A DNA stretch of 54,865 bases from Caldilineae bacterium (GTDB lineage Bacteria > Chloroflexota > Anaerolineae > JAAEKA01): positions 1-54,865 of the forward strand of contig JACKBK010000023.1 in the NCBI GenBank assembly GCA_020634555.1, read 5' to 3'. Positions within the stretch are counted from its first letter, which is position 1, and each line of letters starts with the position of its first letter. Below the pieces are notes generated by a model that saw nothing but the letters and a program-made list of their open reading frames with translations, had not been told where the DNA came from and did not search any database. This document shows, one piece after another, positions 51,956-54,865 of the stretch. The translations under genes and the position numbers were made by a program.

Positions 51956-53134
51956 ATGCGACTCGCTCTGATCACCCCCGGATTCGCATCGCCCGGGGAA
52001 GCCAACTTCGCCATCCCGGCGCTGACCGATACCGTGCGCACATTGGCCGAGCGCCACGAAGTGCATGTCTTCACACTGCGCTATCCACATCGCCGCGACA
52101 CCTATGGCTTTCACGGCGCGACGGTACACGCGTTCGGCTGGGGGACGGCCGGCGGCGCCAACCGATTGCGGTTGCTGCAATCGGCGCTGGCCGCGATCCG
52201 CCGCGAGCATCGCCGCCAGCCCTTCGATCTCTTCCACGGGCTGTGGGCCGATGAGCCGGGATTTGTTGCGAGCAGCGCGGGCCGGCTGCTGGGCAGGCCG
52301 TCAGTGGTTTCACTTCTGGGCGGCGAGCTGATAGGCTTCCCCGACATCGGCTACGGCGGCCTGCTCAGTCGCTCCAACCGTTGGCTGACCGGCCAGGCGC
52401 TGCGCAGAGCATCGGCCGTCACCGTCGGCTCCCACTTCCTGCGCCAAATCGCCGCTGCGCATGTCTCCAACGACCGGCTGCACGTTCTCCCCCTGGGGGT
52501 GGACACCCAGCTTTTCAAACCAAACGAGATGTCGGACGCTTCACGCATCACGTTTCACGCATTGACCTCGACCGAACCGCCGGCCGATCCCGCGTTTCAT
52601 ATCCTTCACGTTGCCTCCCTCTCCCCCGTCAAGGACCAGGCAACCCTGCTGGACACGCTGGCGATTGTGGCAAACCAGCATCCTGAGGTACACTTGCACA
52701 TCGTTGGCTCGGGCCCGCTTCAGCCGTCTCTGGCGGCGCAAGCCGGCGCGCTGGGCGCCAGCGCACACGTCACCTTCCACGGCGAGGTGGCCCACGAGCA
52801 ACTGCCCCTTTATTACCGCGCCGCCGACCTGTTCCTGCTTTCGTCACGCTACGAGAGCCAGAGCATGGTTGTATTGGAGGCCACAGCCTGCGGCTGCCCG
52901 GTGGCCGGAACAGCGGTCGGTGTGCTGCCGGAGCTGCTTGACCCAACACAGGTTGTGCCTGTCGGAGACGCCGGCGCGCTGGCCGGCGCCATCGACGCTT
53001 TGATCAGTGACCCGGCGCGGCGCACTGCCTCAGCTCGCGAGAGTCGGGCAGCAGTGCTGGCCCACTTTGCGCTGGACCGGACCGGACCCGAGTTGGAGTT
53101 ACTGTACCAGGGATTGCCCGCGGGTATCCGCTGA
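51956..53134 (+). CDS. GT4 family glycosyltransferase
   Basis: 392 residues. GT-B fold with N-terminal RLALITPGFASPGEANFAIP and the C-terminal nucleotide-sugar domain FHILHVASLSPVKDQATLLD, VHLHIVGSGPLQPSL, VTFHGEVAHEQLPLYYRAAD, and the FLLSSRYESQSMVVLEATAC (E-x7-E) motif. It transfers a sugar from a nucleotide donor in the cytoplasm. The stretch near residue 200 (DASRITFHALTSTE) between domains reads like repeat-derived sequence. It lies 4 bases after the preceding stop. Confidence 0.9.
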   Translation: MRLALITPGFASPGEANFAIPALTDTVRTLAERHEVHVFTLRYPHRRDTYGFHGATVHAFGWGTAGGANRLRLLQSALAAIRREHRRQPFDLFHGLWADEPGFVASSAGRLLGRPSVVSLLGGELIGFPDIGYGGLLSRSNRWLTGQALRRASAVTVGSHFLRQIAAAHVSNDRLHVLPLGVDTQLFKPNEMSDASRITFHALTSTEPPADPAFHILHVASLSPVKDQATLLDTLAIVANQHPEVHLHIVGSGPLQPSLAAQAGALGASAHVTFHGEVAHEQLPLYYRAADLFLLSSRYESQSMVVLEATACGCPVAGTAVGVLPELLDPTQVVPVGDAGALAGAIDALISDPARRTASARESRAAVLAHFALDRTGPELELLYQGLPAGIR

Positions 53135-54580
53135 ATGTTGAAACCCAAAGAATCACAGGCCCACATCGCCCTGCGCTGGCTGACTCATGCCAGCTTCGCT
53201 GCATTTCTGATCCTGGCGCTGGCGACCCACTCCGCCCACTGGCGTGTTGGCCCGTTCACCTGGCTGCCGGTGCTGAAACTGCCGGCGCTGCTGCCGGCCC
53301 GCGCCACACGCTGGGGAGACGAACGGCCGATGGTACTGGGGATTCTGACACTGATCCCGCTGCTGCTGGCAATTTCATGGCCGCTGCTGCGTCTGGCAGA
53401 GTTGCGCGTACCGGCTGAACGGCGGCGCTGGCAGTGGGGCTGGCGGCACATCAGCCTGCCATTGGCTGGCTTGACGCTGATGGGGCTGATCAGCATTGGC
53501 TGGAGCTGGCTGGCGGCCGGCACTCTCCTCCCGCCGCTGGGAGTCAGCGACACCGCGTTCCAGTTGCTCTCGCTGGCGCTGGTCTGGGCAACCTACCTGT
53601 TTCTGGTCAACGAAACCCCGTCGCTGACGTGGCCGTTGGCGGTGGTGGTGGCCATCCAGTCGCTGGTCGGGATCGCACAGTTCGTACACCAGGCAGACTT
53701 GGGTCTCACTTTTCTGGGCGAGCTTGACCTGGATCCGGCTATCAGCGGGGTCAGCGTGTTGATGACCGACGGGCAACGCTGGCTGCGTGCCTATGGATTG
53801 ACGGGACATCCCAATCTGCTGGCAGCCCTTCTGGCGCCGCTGATGCTCTATCTGATGAGCCAGGCGAAACGGGCAGGCGGATGGGAACGGTGGACGTTGC
53901 TGGGCATTGTCGGATTGGGGGCGGTAGCACTGGTTGCGACCGCGTCGCGGGCTGCCTGGCTGGCTTTCGCAATCGGCCTGGCAGTATGGCTGGCAGCCTT
54001 GTGGACGGAGCGCCGGCAAGCCGGTCAGTCGGACCCTCCTGGCAACGGCGCATTGCTGAAAAGCCGCCGGTCAGCGATCGCAGCCGCCGCGGTGGTCGGC
54101 GGGCTGGCCTTGCTTTTCCTGGCCGTCTACGGGCAGCTCTTGATGACTCGCTTCTTCGACCTGGACACAAGCATTGAGGCGCGGTCGATTCTCGAGCGCG
54201 AGCGGGACTGGGGTATTGCATTGCAGCTAATCCGCCAACATCCGTTGGCCGGTGTCGGCATGGGCGGCTATCTGCCAGAGGCGCGGGCGATCGATCAGGC
54301 GGCGCGGGTTGTCCACAACGTGCCGCTGTTGGTGACGGCTGAACTTGGCTTTGTGGCGGGGTTATTGTGGATCTGGCTGACGGCTGCGCCCTTCGGTGCG
54401 GCGATCGGGCTGGGCAAACGGGGCTGGCAACGGCTAACGCCAGGTCTGGCGCCCTGGGTCGCGATAGTCACCATGGGACTGTTTCACGGCCTGCCCTGGA
54501 TCAACACCGGCTGGCGTGCGGCGATCCTGATGGCGCTGATATTGGGGATTCTGGCAAACGAGATTGGCGATGAGAATTAG
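53135..54580 (+). CDS. O-antigen ligase/polymerase-like membrane protein
   Basis: 481 residues, about eleven helices. The C-terminal block LIRQHPLAGVGMGGYLPEAR, then VVHNVPLLVTAELGFVAGLL, is the Wzy_C (O-antigen ligase/polymerase) motif with its periplasmic His, and FLVNETPSLTWPLAVVVAIQ begins a typical middle helix. It would polymerise or ligate surface glycan repeat units delivered by the flippase. It starts directly after the GT4 stop (TGA then ATG). Confidence 0.85.
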   Translation: MLKPKESQAHIALRWLTHASFAAFLILALATHSAHWRVGPFTWLPVLKLPALLPARATRWGDERPMVLGILTLIPLLLAISWPLLRLAELRVPAERRRWQWGWRHISLPLAGLTLMGLISIGWSWLAAGTLLPPLGVSDTAFQLLSLALVWATYLFLVNETPSLTWPLAVVVAIQSLVGIAQFVHQADLGLTFLGELDLDPAISGVSVLMTDGQRWLRAYGLTGHPNLLAALLAPLMLYLMSQAKRAGGWERWTLLGIVGLGAVALVATASRAAWLAFAIGLAVWLAALWTERRQAGQSDPPGNGALLKSRRSAIAAAAVVGGLALLFLAVYGQLLMTRFFDLDTSIEARSILERERDWGIALQLIRQHPLAGVGMGGYLPEARAIDQAARVVHNVPLLVTAELGFVAGLLWIWLTAAPFGAAIGLGKRGWQRLTPGLAPWVAIVTMGLFHGLPWINTGWRAAILMALILGILANEIGDEN

Positions 54581-54636
54581 GATGTCTCAGTTCTGGAGAA
54601 GGAAACTGCGTTGCGCCCACCGGTGTCAGGCAGGAT

Positions 54637-54865
54637 TTACTCAACCGGCCGCGGGCGAACGGTGACCACCGTCTCGCCGTCCACCATCACCATTCCCGGA
54701 TGACCGCCTGGGGCGCGGCGGACGTGACGGCGGGTGGTTACGATGACGTCCACCCATGCCTCGCCGCGGCCCCGGGAGAAGTAGGCGGCCAGTTCAGCCG
54801 CTTGCTGCACCGTGGCGTCGCTGACAGACCGGCCGCCGTTGCGAACTACCACATGTGACCCGGCC
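54637..54865 (-). CDS. NFACT/RqcH-like protein, C-terminal end only
   Basis: The visible C-terminal 75 residues begin AGSHVVVRNGGRSVSDATVQ and continue AAYFSRGRGEAWVDVIVTTR, then VRRAPGGHPGMVMVDGETVV. This is the NFACT-R (DUF814) domain end of RqcH/Fbp-like proteins, which bind the stalled 50S ribosome and tRNA and add C-terminal Ala tails in ribosome quality control. The gene continues past the window edge. It is convergent with the O-antigen ligase gene, 56 bases away, with no clear terminator. Confidence 0.8.
   Translation of the reverse strand, partial: AGSHVVVRNGGRSVSDATVQQAAELAAYFSRGRGEAWVDVIVTTRRHVRRAPGGHPGMVMVDGETVVTVRPRPVE

Overview
The window is a stretch of GC-rich bacterial chromosome with mostly tight spacing and many 4-base ATGA or GTGA gene overlaps. 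I read it as a Chloroflexota member, probably Anaerolineae or Caldilineae-like. This is inferred from overall gene style: secreted lipoproteins and LysM or B-repeat surface proteins, no obvious outer-membrane genes, PHO boxes of the 11-bp TTAAC type, and many short palindromic repeats. I see no rRNA, tRNA, CRISPR array, transposase or prophage.

Layout. 1-1.7 kb: start of an FAD-dependent thioredoxin-reductase-like gene and a malic enzyme (minus strand). 2.0-5.6 kb: three secreted proteins. The first has a LysM domain and sits behind a strong promoter and a long structured leader. The second has a lower GC content and a promoter whose spacer is a run of 12 G. 5.9-10 kb: minus-strand membrane cluster with a frameshifted TetR gene, a PucC-like MFS protein, a 4-TM protein and a DHA2-like MFS pump. 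10.4-20.7 kb: a complete MoxR/Bat-type operon (MoxR ATPase, DUF58, BatD-like, two VWA membrane proteins, TPR/Gln-rich lipoprotein, an unrecognised secreted protein, BatD, TPR protein). 21.2-23.3 kb: two-component system. 23.4-26.2 kb: a CarH/LitR-like MerR-B12 regulator, divergent from an SDR epimerase and an SRPBCC gene, with two near-consensus promoters around a candidate operator. 26.3-34.3 kb: lactate dehydrogenase, GDPD, GNAT-nitrilase fusion, alpha/beta-hydrolase lipoprotein, two-gene ABC transporter and a small membrane protein.

34.4-40.2 kb (minus strand) is the most interesting region. A near-consensus promoter and a recognisable cobalamin riboswitch precede a large secreted protein. 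That protein has a transcobalamin/intrinsic-factor-like beta domain followed by two tandem sets of prenyltransferase-type alpha/alpha repeats. Next come an ECF S-component resembling CbrT, fused to a second copy of the same beta domain, and an EcfT. I propose a vitamin B12 capture and import system in which a bacterial intrinsic-factor-like protein hands B12 to an ECF transporter. The ECF ATPases are not in the window.

40.3-45.5 kb: a pst-phoU operon behind three PHO-box repeats. Its two ATPases carry complementary motif defects (one lacks a good signature motif, the other the Q-loop Gln and Walker B Glu). Paired as a heterodimer they would form one consensus and one degenerate ATP site. 45.6-54.6 kb: dihydropteroate synthase, a B12-binding radical SAM protein, then a methyltransferase, flippase, GT39-like protein, GT4 glycosyltransferase and O-antigen-ligase-like protein, probably a surface glycan locus. 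The window ends in the C-terminus of an NFACT (RqcH-like) protein.

Vitamin B12 recurs: an uptake system with its riboswitch, a B12-type photoreceptor regulator, and a B12-binding radical SAM enzyme. All functional statements come from motif reading by eye; no database search was run.
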